Positions 35,821-44,380 of a DNA stretch of 44,518 nt are shown here, one piece after another (the stretch's first letter is position 1; the number at the start of each line of letters is the position of its first letter). Origin of the DNA: Candidatus Zhuqueibacterota bacterium (lineage in GTDB: Bacteria > Zhuqueibacterota > Zhuqueibacteria > Oceanimicrobiales > Oceanimicrobiaceae). Made by a program: the position numbers and the translations under genes. The stretch is taken from the NCBI GenBank assembly GCA_029262035.1, contig JAJDAE010000002.1, forward strand, positions 1 to 44,518, given 5' to 3'. The notes under the pieces were generated by a model, which was not told where the DNA came from, searched no databases, and worked only from the letters and a program-made list of their open reading frames with translations.

Positions 35821-36822
35821 TTAATTAGATGCTTGAGGAAGGTATTTTATCAGCGTTAATCGATTTCCACGCTTTGGATCGGGACGATAATCTATTTCAT
35901 TCATAGAACGACTTATTATGTAAAGCCCAAAACCACCTGTTTGTCGACCATCCATTGCAGACATAACATCATATTGCTTTTCTGAAAAGCCTTCGAAACC
36001 TGTACCATAATCTTGAAGAATTATCTTGAATATTTCTTCATTATATTCAATCCAAACATCGATCCAATTTTCAGGGCTTGAATGATACGCATGTTCGATT
36101 ATATTCAAGCAGGCCTCATAAATTGCAATTTTAATTTTTCCAACTTCTTTAGAGTCAAACCCTGCCCTTGAGGCATAATTCGTCACGAAGTCACAAATTG
36201 TGTAAAGATAGTTGTTACTGCTTTCTACTTTCAGGTGATTTCGTTCCCCTTTTCTGTTTTGTATTTCAGCTGGAGGGGTCGTTATCTGTGGCTCAGCTTC
36301 CGGCTGACCCTCAACGTACTGATCTTGTAGCTTTTCGATTATAGGATCTTCAACAATATCCACGGAGGAAAAAACTTGTTCAGACTCTTCAGTTGGCGTT
36401 TCGATTTTGTTATCACTTTCGATGGGAATTGTACTCTGCTCTGTATCATTTTGTAATTCAGCGTGAAAATCATTCAATGCGCTGGTTTCATCCTCAATCA
36501 ATGAAAGATAATTACCCGGAGAAAATGTTTCCAGATTGTTTTTTGCAGATGAAGCCAGATTATTAATTTTAACATCTCCGTCCAAACGACGCGCTCTTGA
36601 AGTTACTTCCAGTAGCAAAGCAATTAATGATGTGTTTGGATACTCTACATTTTCAAGATCTACAACAAATTTCCTGTAACCTTTTTGAAGACAATTATCA
36701 AATGTGTCTTTTAGAACATCAAAAACGAAACTGGCGTCATCGATATTGCCTAACGGGATTCGGACAACATCATCATATCCTTCAACAATTTCGTAAGCAA
36801 TTTTCAGGTCATTCATAGGCAT
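35821..36822 (-). CDS. STAS - HATPase fusion: anti-anti-sigma and anti-sigma kinase domains in one chain
   Basis: A 333-residue cytoplasmic protein. Residues about 5-115 form a STAS domain whose phospho-acceptor loop reads 'YPNTSLIALL' (Ser65 is the likely target, as in SpoIIAA D-S-S). A 90-residue acidic linker follows. Residues about 200-328 form an RsbW/SpoIIAB-type GHKL ATPase: N-box 'EACLNIIEHAY' (Glu236, Asn240, His244), G1 'DYGTGFEG' (Asp271) and G2 'GGFGLYII' (296-303). In the classical switch these domains are separate proteins controlling a sigma factor. No partner sigma is adjacent. Start is either Met1 or Met3; neither has a clear ribosome site. Confidence 0.85.
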   Translation of the reverse strand: MPMNDLKIAYEIVEGYDDVVRIPLGNIDDASFVFDVLKDTFDNCLQKGYRKFVVDLENVEYPNTSLIALLLEVTSRARRLDGDVKINNLASSAKNNLETFSPGNYLSLIEDETSALNDFHAELQNDTEQSTIPIESDNKIETPTEESEQVFSSVDIVEDPIIEKLQDQYVEGQPEAEPQITTPPAEIQNRKGERNHLKVESSNNYLYTICDFVTNYASRAGFDSKEVGKIKIAIYEACLNIIEHAYHSSPENWIDVWIEYNEEIFKIILQDYGTGFEGFSEKQYDVMSAMDGRQTGGFGLYIISRSMNEIDYRPDPKRGNRLTLIKYLPQASN

Positions 36823-36917
36823 ATGTCGGAAACTATCATGCCTTTTAAATTATTATTTTCATGCATTAAATCAATAATTTTTTCCAAAATTTAATTATAC
36901 CGGATGATTCCGTCTTA

Positions 36918-38594
36918 CTAGTCACCACCCGAATTTAGCATTTCTTCCTTTAGAACCCGCCTTAAAACTTTCCCAATATTACTCTTAGGCAAGGATTCCC
37001 TGAACTCTACAGATTTAGGTCTTTTAAAAGATGCTAAATTACTTTTACAGAATGCAAGAATTTCATCAACCGTGATTGATTTACCCTTCTTACAAACGAT
37101 GAATGCCATGACCGTTTCCCCTCTATACTCATCAGGAATTCCAACAACTGCAGCTTCTTCTATATCGGGATGTTCAAACAAAACTTCTTCAATTTCTCGC
37201 GGATAAATATTAAATCCGCCGGCAATTATCATATCTTTCTTGCGGTCCAAAATATAAAAAAAACCATCTTCATCCATTTTTGCCATATCACCGGTAAACA
37301 GCCAGCCATCTTTTAAAACCTGCTCTGTCTCACTTTCCATTTTCCAGTAGCCCTGCATAACTTGCGGCCCCTTTACCGCTAATTCCCCCAACTCACCAAC
37401 AGCCAGAACCTCTTTTGTTTCCGGGTCAACTATTCGGGCGTCGGTATTTGGTACAGGCATACCAATAGCGCCCTCTTTACGTAAACCCTTCAGCGCGTTG
37501 GCGTGGGTTACAGGAGACGTTTCCGATAAACCATAACCTTCAATCAACTTACCTTTTGAAATATCTTCAAATTTTCTTGCTACTTCAAGAGGCAAAGCAG
37601 CGCCGCCACTTATGCAGCCCTTAATTGAAGAAAGATCATATTTTTCAATTTTGGGAAAATTATTAATTGCAATATACAAGGTCGGGACGCCAGGAAAGAG
37701 TGTAGCCTTTTCTTTTTGAATTGCATTGAGCACAGCTTTAAGATCCCGAGGATTCGGAATTAAAATCATTTTTGATTTTATATAAACAGCCATGTGTAAA
37801 CAAGTTGTCAATCCGTAACTATGAAAAAAGGGCAGTGCAGATAGTATGGCTTCTTTCTTTTCTTCCACGAAACAATACCATGCACATGTTTGCATTACGT
37901 TGGCAATAAGATTTTGGTGGGTTAAAACTGCTCCTTTCGAGAGTCCTGTTGTTCCGCCTGTATAAAGTAAAATCGCTATATCGCCAGGTTTAACCTCCAA
38001 GTCAGGCAAATCAAAAGGAAACGGTTCGGTTAACAAATCGTTGAAAAAATGAACGCCTGGCAAACGCGGCACTTTTGTATAGTACCCACTCTTTTTTGCT
38101 TTTATCGGATAAAAAACTTTTAAATGAAAGGGTAAAAATTCACTAATTTTATTTATGATGATACACCGTAGAGAGGTACTCTCTTTAATAGCTGCAACTT
38201 TAGGATAATATATATCCAAAGTAATGATGATTTCGGCACCACTATTATTGATTTGATATGCCAACTCTCTTTCAACATAAAGTGGATTTGTTGGCACTAA
38301 AATGCCTCCAACGCGCAAAATTGCAAAATGAAAAATTACATACTGTGGAATATTCGGGAGCATGAGGGCAACGCGATCGCCCTTTTTTAGGCCAAGCCTT
38401 ATCAGCGCTTTCGAGAATTGTTTTACATACTTTTCAAGCTCGGAATAAGTTATTCTTGTTCCAAAATAATAAATTGCATCTACATTTGGCGAATTATTTA
38501 CAGCATCTTCAAAAATTTGATTTAATGAGATGTCCTGAAAGTCAATTGACTCGGGAACCCCATTATCATAATGCTGTAACCAGGGACGATTCAT
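36918..38594 (-). CDS. Long-chain acyl-CoA synthetase, AMP-forming
   Basis: A 558-residue adenylate-forming enzyme. The ATG at 38594 has an AGGA site, and the protein begins with 'MNRPWLQHYDNGVPESID', typical for FadD-type ligases; the upstream in-frame ATG lacks support. The P-loop is 'LLYTGGTTGLSKGAVLTH', followed by 'GYGLSETSPVTHAN', the 'GDMAKMDEDGFFYILDRKKD' hinge and the catalytic Lys region 'LPKSNIGKVLRR' near the C-terminus. It activates fatty acids as acyl-CoA, probably at the inner membrane. It stands alone on the minus strand between the TPR gene and the STAS-HATPase gene. Confidence 0.94.
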   Translation of the reverse strand: MNRPWLQHYDNGVPESIDFQDISLNQIFEDAVNNSPNVDAIYYFGTRITYSELEKYVKQFSKALIRLGLKKGDRVALMLPNIPQYVIFHFAILRVGGILVPTNPLYVERELAYQINNSGAEIIITLDIYYPKVAAIKESTSLRCIIINKISEFLPFHLKVFYPIKAKKSGYYTKVPRLPGVHFFNDLLTEPFPFDLPDLEVKPGDIAILLYTGGTTGLSKGAVLTHQNLIANVMQTCAWYCFVEEKKEAILSALPFFHSYGLTTCLHMAVYIKSKMILIPNPRDLKAVLNAIQKEKATLFPGVPTLYIAINNFPKIEKYDLSSIKGCISGGAALPLEVARKFEDISKGKLIEGYGLSETSPVTHANALKGLRKEGAIGMPVPNTDARIVDPETKEVLAVGELGELAVKGPQVMQGYWKMESETEQVLKDGWLFTGDMAKMDEDGFFYILDRKKDMIIAGGFNIYPREIEEVLFEHPDIEEAAVVGIPDEYRGETVMAFIVCKKGKSITVDEILAFCKSNLASFKRPKSVEFRESLPKSNIGKVLRRVLKEEMLNSGGD

Positions 38595-38616
38595 CCTTTT
38601 CCTGTATAATTGTAAT

Positions 38617-38653
38617 AAAAAAAACACCCACCCTAAAAATTAGGAAATGGGTG
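38617..38653 (-). terminator. Rho-independent terminator after the TPR gene
   Basis: CACCCA (38625-38630) pairs with TGGGTG (38648-38653), with a second inner stem CCTAA/TTAGG, and a run of U follows on the minus strand, directly after the TPR gene at 38683. Confidence 0.8.
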
Positions 38654-38682
38654 CTTTTAAATAATTGAATAAATTCTACTTA

Positions 38683-39729
38683 TTACCCGCCATACTTTTC
38701 TCGATTAACAATCAGGTCAATTTCATAATCAGCAGTCCGCTTCCACTGCCTATCTTTGGCACAAATTTGAAAATAACTAACCGCCTGATCAAATTGCTCC
38801 AATGATTTTGCAGCCTTGCCGGCTTCATAAGCTGCAGGTGCATAATTTTTCTTAAAAGTTAAGGACTGTTCAGCCGCGCTTTTAGCGCTATTATATTTAC
38901 CCTGTTTGTTGTATATGATAGCTTTGCGGTAATAAGGCTCTTTCCACTTTTTCTTTTTGGTTACACTCAATGCGTTTTCAAGCGCCAATAAAGCTTCTTC
39001 ATATCTACCAAGTTCAGTAAGACTAACTCCCAGCATATTAAAAGCTAAATCATAATCCGCGTTAACAGTGGTAGCCTGCATAAAACTCTGAGCGGCTTTA
39101 TTATAATTTTTCTTTTTCTGCAAATAAACTCTTCCCAATTGATAACTTGCTTTTGCAGAAGTAGGATCATTTTTTACAGCTGATTTATATGCAGATATCG
39201 CATAATCTACCTGACCAAGTTTATCATAAACTCTTCCCATTTCTATATAAGAATTAACATAGGATGGATTCTGTTCAGCAGCACCCTGGTAGGCCTTTAC
39301 GGCATCTGAGTATTTCCGCAATCTATAATAAGCTAAGCCTTTTCCATAATATGCTTTGTAAAATGTAGCATCCATTAAAATTGTTTTATCATAGTGGGAA
39401 ATAGCCGTTTGGTATTGACCTAACTTTAATGCGGTGTTGCCCTCATTATAAGATTTTTTTGCAGCATTAATTTTTTTCATTACTTCCGCGTCAGCCATCA
39501 ACTTGCCATTTATATCCTTAATTTCAGCCTCAATCTTCTTCCTTTTTTCAATTAAGGTGTCGTATTGCTCAGCAGATGGATTATCATTAAGTTGCTTATC
39601 AATATCACGGATTTCGACAACTTTTTGTTGTTTCTGTTGTTGTAAGTCTTGTGCCTGCAGACCAGAATAACTAACCATTAACGCCAATACAAGCAGTAAA
39701 AGTACTTTATGACCATTAAAAAAATTCAT
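38683..39729 (-). CDS. Exported TPR-repeat protein
   Basis: A 348-residue protein. GGAGGG at 39733-39738 fixes the ATG at 39729. A signal peptide ends near 'SGLQAQ'. A Gln/Lys-rich coiled coil covers about 28-75, then at least six TPR repeats follow ('YYGKGLAYYRLRKYSDAVKAY', 'YIEMGRVYDKLGQVDYAISAY', 'SYQLGRVYLQKKKNYNKAAQ'). It is probably periplasmic and a protein-interaction module. A good terminator follows. No more specific function can be given. Confidence 0.85.
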   Translation of the reverse strand: MNFFNGHKVLLLLVLALMVSYSGLQAQDLQQQKQQKVVEIRDIDKQLNDNPSAEQYDTLIEKRKKIEAEIKDINGKLMADAEVMKKINAAKKSYNEGNTALKLGQYQTAISHYDKTILMDATFYKAYYGKGLAYYRLRKYSDAVKAYQGAAEQNPSYVNSYIEMGRVYDKLGQVDYAISAYKSAVKNDPTSAKASYQLGRVYLQKKKNYNKAAQSFMQATTVNADYDLAFNMLGVSLTELGRYEEALLALENALSVTKKKKWKEPYYRKAIIYNKQGKYNSAKSAAEQSLTFKKNYAPAAYEAGKAAKSLEQFDQAVSYFQICAKDRQWKRTADYEIDLIVNREKYGG

Positions 39730-39865
39730 GAACCCTCCAATTATTTTCAAAATATTCCCAAATTATAAAAGTCTTTTCAGACTCAATTAGTAAATTATAT
39801 GTTATTTATATGAATGGAGTTCCGTTTTGAACACATCATGGTAATATAATATTGAAATGACTTTG

Positions 39866-39947
39866 TGCCGAGGGGGGGACTCGAACCCCCATGGGTTGCC
39901 CCACACGGCCCTCAACCGTGCGTGTCTACCAATTTCACCACCTCGGC
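39866..39947 (-). tRNA. tRNA-Leu(GAG)
   Basis: The acceptor stem GCCGAGG/CCTCGGC, T-arm GGGGGTTCGAGTCCCCC, D-loop 'AAATTGGTAGAC' and an anticodon loop TTGAGGG with anticodon GAG fold as a leucine tRNA with its long variable arm. Length is 82 bases including the discriminator A. The CCA end is not encoded (CAA follows). It lies 20 bases from secG; a leucine tRNA next to secG is a common arrangement. Confidence 0.95.
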
Positions 39948-39967
39948 GGCGGTAAATCTATAAAAAG

Positions 39968-40366
39968 TTATTGCTCCGAGTCGGACTGTGTAGCGCTTCC
40001 ACTTGTTTCAGCAGGTAGAACATTGGCATCCCCACCTGTTGGCACTATAGGTAACCCTGAGGCCGGAGTTGGTGTTACAACAGTTTCTCGCTTACTTTGC
40101 TCTTGCTGTACAAGGCCACCGTTGTCAGTACCACTCTTGCTAAGGAGAGAGATAACCAACGCCAAGCCCATAAAAGCTACTACCAGGTATGTTGTTAATC
40201 TACTGAGAAATGAAGCTGCGCCACGACCGCCAAAAACAGCGCCCATATCACCGCCACCGCCACCAAAAGCGCCGGCCAAACCACCGCCTTTACTAGACTG
40301 CAACAGCACGACTAAAATTAAACCAAAACAAACAACAATATAAATGAACATCAAAAAAGATAACAT
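39968..40366 (-). CDS. secG: Preprotein translocase subunit SecG
   Basis: A 132-residue two-helix membrane protein. The helices are at about residues 3-22 and 58-78, separated by the conserved 'QSSKGGGLAGAFGGGG' loop and 'GRGAASFLSRLTTYL'. A C-terminal tail rich in Gly/Ser/Thr/Glu extends about 50 residues into the periplasm, longer than in E. coli SecG. It supports SecYEG translocation. It follows tpiA by 12 bases and has an AGGA ribosome site. Confidence 0.95.
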   Translation of the reverse strand: MLSFLMFIYIVVCFGLILVVLLQSSKGGGLAGAFGGGGGDMGAVFGGRGAASFLSRLTTYLVVAFMGLALVISLLSKSGTDNGGLVQQEQSKRETVVTPTPASGLPIVPTGGDANVLPAETSGSATQSDSEQ

Positions 40367-40378
40367 AATTATTTCCTA

Positions 40379-41143
40379 TTAAACGCTTTGCGCTGATTTT
40401 ATAATTGCAGTAAAACTATCCGGATCAAGACTTGCACCACCGACCAATGCACCATCGATATTAGGCTGCCCAAGTAGTTCATCTGCGTTGGCGGGCTTTA
40501 CGCTGCCGCCGTATTGAATTCGTATTTGTTGGGCGAGAGCATTGCCATAAATATCAGTCAAAAATTTTCGAATAAACCGATGAACTTCTTCGGCTTGTTC
40601 CGGCGAAGCAGTTACACCGGTTCCAATTGCCCAAACAGGTTCATAAGCGATCACTAATTTTTCAGCGCTATTTATTTCTATACCAGCCAGCCCTTCTTTT
40701 AACTGACCTCCAACCACATCTTCAGTTTTCCCGGCATTCCGCTCTTCCAGTTTTTCACCAACACAAAAAATTGGAACAAGCCCCTTCGAAAGTGCCTTGA
40801 CAATTTTTTTATTTATTTCATCGTCAGTTTCGCCAAATACATGACGGCGTTCTGAATGGCCGACAACCACATAATCACAACCGGCGTCTTTCAGCATATC
40901 GGCGGAAATCTCACCGGTAAAAGCACCTTCGTCCTGATAATACATATTTTGACCACCAATTTTTATATTGGTGCCAGCTACAATTTCACGAACAGCCAGA
41001 ATGTCAATGGCAGTCGGGCAAACAACGACATCCACATTTTCGACATTAATCAATTTCACTTTTAACGATTTAGCAGTAGCAGCTGCCTCTGAAGGCGTCT
41101 TATACATTTTCCAGTTACCGCCAATAATTAGTCTTCTACTCAT
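40379..41143 (-). CDS. tpiA: Triosephosphate isomerase
   Basis: A 254-residue TIM barrel that interconverts dihydroxyacetone phosphate and glyceraldehyde-3-phosphate. Catalytic residues are Asn10 and Lys12 ('GGNWKMYK'), His near 96 ('VVVGHSERR') and Glu near 168 ('AYEPVWAIGTG'). The gene begins 17 bases after gap. Pgk, which usually lies between gap and tpiA, is not in this cluster. Confidence 0.98.
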   Translation of the reverse strand: MSRRLIIGGNWKMYKTPSEAAATAKSLKVKLINVENVDVVVCPTAIDILAVREIVAGTNIKIGGQNMYYQDEGAFTGEISADMLKDAGCDYVVVGHSERRHVFGETDDEINKKIVKALSKGLVPIFCVGEKLEERNAGKTEDVVGGQLKEGLAGIEINSAEKLVIAYEPVWAIGTGVTASPEQAEEVHRFIRKFLTDIYGNALAQQIRIQYGGSVKPANADELLGQPNIDGALVGGASLDPDSFTAIIKSAQSV

Positions 41144-41160
41144 CGAATTCTCAATCTTCT

Positions 41161-42171
<1,011 letters not shown>

Positions 42172-42329
42172 TCAATCTCCTTATTTGATAAACTAGAAAA
42201 ACAAAACTCAACCTGCCCCCTTCTCGACCTCAAAACCCACTTATTTCCCCGTGAATGCGCTTTTTTATTTGAAAAATAGTTATCTAAAACAACTAAAAAA
42301 TTGCGCTAAGGTCTTCAAAAAACGAAGCT

Positions 42330-42358
42330 AAAGTAATAATTATTTGCTGAAATGTCAA
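42330..42358 (-). promoter_or_regulatory. Promoter candidate for gap-tpiA-secG
   Basis: On the minus strand a perfect TTGACA (42353-42358) is followed after 17 bases by TACTTT (42330-42335), about 160 bases before the gap start. It lies just after the comF stop. Consensus match only. Confidence 0.45.
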
Positions 42359-42365
42359 GCACAAA

Positions 42366-43088
42366 TTAGACTTCAGAACTATGTTCAAAATCGCGAGCTT
42401 TGGCGACCGTTACAGCAAGAACCTGGTCGCAACCGGCATTCAATAAAACGTTTGCACAAGCAAATAAAGTTGCACCTGTGGTACACACATCATCTATCAA
42501 AATCACTTTTTTATTCTTAACTCTGTTGCCATCGACTACCTCAAAAGCAGTGTCTACATTTTTCATTCGTTGTTCAGCATTTAGTTTTGCTTGAACTTGT
42601 GTTTTCTGAACACGCTTTAAAACTTTATCATCGACCGCGAGCCCGGTATTTTGCGCGATGGATTTCGCCAACAATAGACTTTGATTAAACCCTCTCTCTC
42701 TTTGCTTATATTTATGTAATGGTACCGGAATCAATAAATCTGCGCTGGCAAAATCACTATCACGAAGAATTGAGTCTGCCAAATCAACGCCCAGTTTTTT
42801 GGCCAAAGATAACTTACGGTTATATTTCATTTCATGTATAACATTTTGAATAAAATCATCAAACCACCAAAGCGACTTTACTTTTTCAAGCGGCAAACTG
42901 CCCCAAACTTTCAAAGCTGTGAGTTCATCGGGATTGTTTGATTCCACGGGTTCGACTTTCTGCCAGCAGTTGGTGCAAAATAATTTTTCTTCATTCTGTA
43001 AACGAGCTTCGCAACAAATACAAATTGGGGGATAAATGAAATTTAACAGCGCATTAAAAAAGGAGACGCCCCAATTATATAGTGGCAT
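42366..43088 (-). CDS. comF: ComF family phosphoribosyltransferase-like protein
   Basis: A 240-residue protein. The N-terminal cysteines ('CICCEARLQNEEKLFCTNCW', about residues 22-41) bind zinc. The phosphoribosyltransferase fold has the PRPP loop 'VILIDDVCTTGAT' near residues 195-207 and the family 'RERGFNQSLLLA' segment. ComF proteins help DNA uptake in naturally competent bacteria but are widely kept elsewhere. It is transcribed toward gap but separated by almost 200 bases. Confidence 0.92.
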   Translation of the reverse strand: MPLYNWGVSFFNALLNFIYPPICICCEARLQNEEKLFCTNCWQKVEPVESNNPDELTALKVWGSLPLEKVKSLWWFDDFIQNVIHEMKYNRKLSLAKKLGVDLADSILRDSDFASADLLIPVPLHKYKQRERGFNQSLLLAKSIAQNTGLAVDDKVLKRVQKTQVQAKLNAEQRMKNVDTAFEVVDGNRVKNKKVILIDDVCTTGATLFACANVLLNAGCDQVLAVTVAKARDFEHSSEV

Positions 43089-43130
43089 GACATGGCCTAA
43101 AACTAAAACAAGTAATCGAGAATAAAACTT

Positions 43131-43165
43131 TAACAGGACTCACAAGATTCAACAGGATTGATTGT
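43131..43165. repeat. Short ACAGGATT-type direct repeats
   Basis: Three imperfect 10-11-base units (ACAGGACTC, ACAAGATTCA, ACAGGATTGA) follow each other. This resembles the dispersed ACAGGATT short-tandem motif that I recall from intergenic regions of many bacterial genomes. Function unknown. Confidence 0.45.
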
Positions 43166-43262
43166 GGAAGATAAAGGAGATTAGGATTAAACACAAATAA
43201 AAAAATGCAGGGAGTGGTGATTTCAATTTTTCACTCCTGGTAGTATCAGAAACTTTGTGTAA

Positions 43263-43490
43263 CTACCGAATAAATGGGGAGACGTTTTCAAGAACCTCCT
43301 TTAACTTCTCGTTTTTTATGGTTTTTGTTGCCGATTTATTATTTTTAACTGCCCTTTTACCATTTTTAACTGCGGCTTTACCATTTTTGGCAGATGGGAT
43401 ATCATTTTTAACCGCCGGTTTACCATTTTTGTCAGACGGAATACCACTTTTAAGTGAACCACAGCCATTTTTAACTGCGGCTGAATCATT
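43263..43490 (-). pseudogene. Decayed heptad-repeat ORF (K-N-G-K-x-A-V repeats)
   Basis: On the minus strand, between an in-frame TAA at 43491 and a TAG at 43263, 75 codons encode seven-residue repeats, for example KNGKPAV, KNGKAAV, KNGKRAV and KNNKSAT, and then a non-repeat tail KNEKLKEVLENVSPFIR. There is no ATG, GTG or TTG in this frame, and further in-frame stops occur in the upstream units, so the gene seems to have lost its N-terminus. Frames offset from this one are also open but give Met-Lys-rich or Leu-Pro-Phe-rich peptides without a sensible tail. I do not recognise the family. Confidence 0.45.
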
Positions 43491-43571
43491 TTATGGTGCC
43501 TCTCAGTCATTTTCGGGCGTGCTGTGCTGATTTTGGGACAACTCATAGTCATTGGGTGGTTGCCTGCATAA
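43320..43571. repeat. 21-bp degenerate tandem array, about 12 units
   Basis: ATTTTT-type blocks recur at exactly 21-base spacing at 43341, 43362, 43383, 43404, 43425, 43446, 43467, 43488, 43509, 43530 and 43551, with a less clear unit at 43320. The best units read ATTTTTAACTGCGGCTTTACC (21-bp). There are no insertions or deletions in the phase, although the units have diverged. It overlaps the decayed heptad-repeat ORF, whose seven-codon period it explains. Confidence 0.8.
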
Positions 43572-43615
43572 TTTTTTTGGCAAACGAGCATGGATTTATG
43601 CTACGATAGAATTAT

Positions 43616-43736
43616 CTCGTTCCACCGGTCTCCGGTGGAATGCCTGTCTGGATGCTCTGTGCCCTGTTGATTACAGTGGCCCCATTCCTCGACGCAGAGC
43701 GTCTGGCCAGGCATTCTGCAGGAGCGTGGGAACGAG
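43616..43736. repeat. Large imperfect palindromic repeat
   Basis: The ends CTCGTTCC (43616-43623) and GGAACGAG (43729-43736) are perfectly inverted. Inner matches include GAATGCCTG on the left with its complement CAGGCATTC on the right, and GCTCTG/CAGAGC. The left arm alone forms a perfect CCACCGG-TCT-CCGGTGG hairpin. This form (CTCGTTCC ... GGAACGAG ends with GC-rich internal hairpins) recalls a palindromic repeat I know as abundant in several bacterial groups. It could be a non-autonomous mobile element. Confidence 0.65.
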
Positions 43737-43753
43737 ACTAAAACCTCCCAGTT

Positions 43754-44380
43754 TTACCGTAAAATGGTGAATTTAATTACTTGGATTTCCTTGCCGGCTC
43801 TTACCCTGACAAAATAAGTTCCGTTAGAGGTGGGGCTGCCATTATAATCCATACCATCCCAATTGATCTGAATTGAATTTGTATTGTTAGAATTAGCTTT
43901 AAATTCTCGTACCACCCGCCCGAGTATATCAAAGATTTGAATTTCCACTTCAGGCTTATGTAAATTTTGAAGTGAAATCGTTGTTCGATTTCTGATTGGA
44001 TTTGGATAGACTTGTAGTTCAAACATATCAGGTAGACTAGAGTGGTTATTATTCTCATGTCTAATGCCAACGACAGGGGAGCCGAACTCTATCCCATCAA
44101 TCCTGGCGTAGACTAACGTATCGGTATCAAATCGGCTAAAGCCGATTCCTTCAATAAAAGTTGCACTATAATCCGGGATTATCCTTATTGAATCAGCCTC
44201 TTCTACGATTGAATTTACTGATACCCACTTTCGAAGTTCGTCGTAAAAAGCAACTATGCCAGTATCTGTAATTGCGGCTGTTACCTCAGTATCACCAAGA
44301 AGAATTTCCCACTTGCCGCCAATACCATCATTTGTGTTGAGATAGGGAACCGCGTTAAAGGGATCAAAAATATCTGGAAG
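43754..44380 (-). pseudogene. C-terminal fragment of a secreted protein with T9SS-type sorting domain
   Basis: A continuous minus-strand frame of 208 codons runs from a TGA at 44381 to the stop at 43754, with no start codon at its upstream end (the first ATG is at 44026, inside a domain). The last about 85 residues match a T9SS type A/FlgD-like sorting domain: 'VYPNPIRNRTTISL', 'IFDILGRVVREF', 'NGTYFVRVRAG' and a final 'KFTILR'. The upstream 115 residues look like the end of a beta-sandwich module. The frame is cut by sequence resembling an IS200/IS605 end, so this is probably the 3' remnant of an interrupted surface-protein gene. Confidence 0.7.

Noticed and set aside
43255-43530. 91-codon Leu-Pro-Phe repeat frame on the + strand
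   Set aside because: Same array read from the other strand; hydrophobic repeats come from the T-tracts and there is no ribosome site.
43131-43571. CRISPR array
   Set aside because: Units are short, contiguous and diverged, with no unique spacers between identical repeats and no cas genes nearby.
43316-43591. 91-codon Lys-Met repeat frame, minus strand, with an ATG
   Set aside because: It overlaps the 21-bp array in a frame offset from the K-N-G-K-x-A-V one and shows no sensible non-repeat tail; open only because the repeat period is a multiple of three.
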